Shown one piece after another: positions 4,893 to 5,289 of a stretch of 5,289 bases of DNA. Numbering within the stretch: the stretch's first letter is position 1; the number at the start of each line of letters is the position of its first letter. Under the pieces are notes generated by a model. It was not told where the DNA came from, ran no database searches, and saw nothing but the letters and a program-made list of their open reading frames with translations. A program made the translations under genes and the position numbers. Origin of the DNA: Sphingomonadaceae bacterium (GTDB lineage: Bacteria > Pseudomonadota > Alphaproteobacteria > Sphingomonadales > Sphingomonadaceae); contig JACDGO010000176.1 of the NCBI GenBank assembly GCA_013821585.1, forward strand, positions 1 through 5,289. Direction: 5' to 3'.

Positions 4893-5162
4893 ATGAAAGC
4901 AGGCCGTAAAATCGCCCTGACGGCTGCCGCCGCGATCGCCGTGCTCGGCGCCGGCGGTGCGGCCAACGCGCAGCGTGTCGTCATCGGAATCGGAAGGGGC
5001 TGGCACCCCTGGCACGAACGCGTCGTCTATCGGCCGGGCTGGTACGGCCCCGTCTGGTATGGCGACCCCGGGCCGCATTACGGCTATTACGGCTGGCGCG
5101 GCGCCTATTACCGCAACTGCGGCTGGCGCGGCTATCGCCGGCGGCACTGGCGCTGCAGGTAA
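4893..5162 (+). CDS. Small exported Gly/Tyr/Trp/Arg-rich protein of unknown function
   Basis: This 89-residue protein begins with a textbook signal peptide: MKAGRKIAL, then an Ala/Gly/Val core ending GGAANA, with cleavage expected before Q27. The mature 63 residues are rich in Gly, Tyr, Trp, His and Arg (repeated GW, WYG, GYYGWRG, WRGYRRR) and carry two Cys (NCGWRG and WRCR), so a disulfide is possible outside the cytoplasm. No catalytic domain is recognised; similar small proteins are common and uncharacterised in sphingomonads. The ATG at 4893 has GGAG (4879-4882) 10 bases ahead. An ATG at 4884 in the same frame is too close to that site, and starts further upstream would bury the signal peptide. 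Whether it works with the divergent methyltransferase is unknown. Confidence 0.75.
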   Translation: MKAGRKIALTAAAAIAVLGAGGAANAQRVVIGIGRGWHPWHERVVYRPGWYGPVWYGDPGPHYGYYGWRGAYYRNCGWRGYRRRHWRCR

Positions 5163-5234
5163 GCTGATCGCCGGCGGGCGTTCGCGGGTCTGCCTTGCAT
5201 ATTCCCAACCAGCTTCTTCGTTTAGGCGATGAAG

Positions 5235-5268
5235 CAAGCGGTGGGGGGTGGCCACCCTCCACCGCTTG
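5235..5268. terminator. Long near-perfect hairpin, terminator-like
   Basis: The arms 5235-5251 (CAAGCGGTGGGGGGTGG) and 5252-5268 (CCACCCTCCACCGCTTG) pair over 17 positions with a single G-T wobble and no spacer. It lies 72 bases after the small protein's stop codon. No T-tract follows on either side, so it may stop or protect transcripts rather than act as a standard intrinsic terminator. The 5163-5234 stretch before it shows nothing recognisable. Confidence 0.5.
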
Positions 5269-5289
5269 GCGGATTGGACCGTTCTTGCC

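Noticed and set aside
4055..4984. Second minus-strand frame over the methyltransferase
   Set aside because: Arg-rich, out of frame with the recognised protein, and runs across the divergent intergenic region into the next gene.

Overview
The window is GC-rich, with proteins that look alphaproteobacterial and most like sphingomonads: a TauE/SafE permease tail, an endonuclease/exonuclease/phosphatase (EEP) protein, a periplasmic-type SAM methyltransferase, and a small exported Gly/Tyr/Trp/Arg-rich protein. The lineage call is an inference from family resemblance; no marker gene is present.

Layout. At 1-1123 the C-terminal part of a membrane permease is followed by a complete EEP-fold hydrolase on the same strand. 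A perfect 11-bp hairpin repeat (1154-1179) closes that block. From about 1185 to about 3938 lies one copy of an IS110-family element, probably of the IS1111 group. It has near-perfect 15-bp subterminal inverted repeats (1192-1206 and 3921-3935), a short left non-coding end, and a long right non-coding end of the kind that encodes a bridge (seek) RNA. Its DEDD transposase is dead as written, with two one-base deletions and one large insertion. At 3946-5162 a methyltransferase with a signal peptide (minus strand) and a small secreted protein (plus strand) are transcribed divergently. A long hairpin lies near the window end.

The most interesting feature is the 1357-bp insertion (1601-2957) that splits the IS110 transposase between two adjacent codons. 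It encodes no recognisable recombinase or transposase. Its only convincing gene, on the minus strand, encodes a fused nucleotidyltransferase-HEPN (MNT-HEPN) protein, a type linked to toxin-antitoxin and defence systems. Its two ends are mirror images: each carries three copies of a TATGCCG motif at identical offsets (+1, +17 and, inverted, +75), and the outer 26 bp match at 23 positions. Further palindromes with 6-bp centres sit at the junctions, the layout expected of tyrosine-recombinase core sites. I read this as a non-autonomous mobile cassette, moved in trans, that carries an MNT-HEPN cargo gene and landed in an IS110 copy.

History inferred from nesting: ancestral permease-EEP and methyltransferase-small protein neighbourhoods, then IS110 insertion between them beside a palindromic repeat, then cassette insertion into the IS. 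The two frameshifts could be decay or sequencing error.
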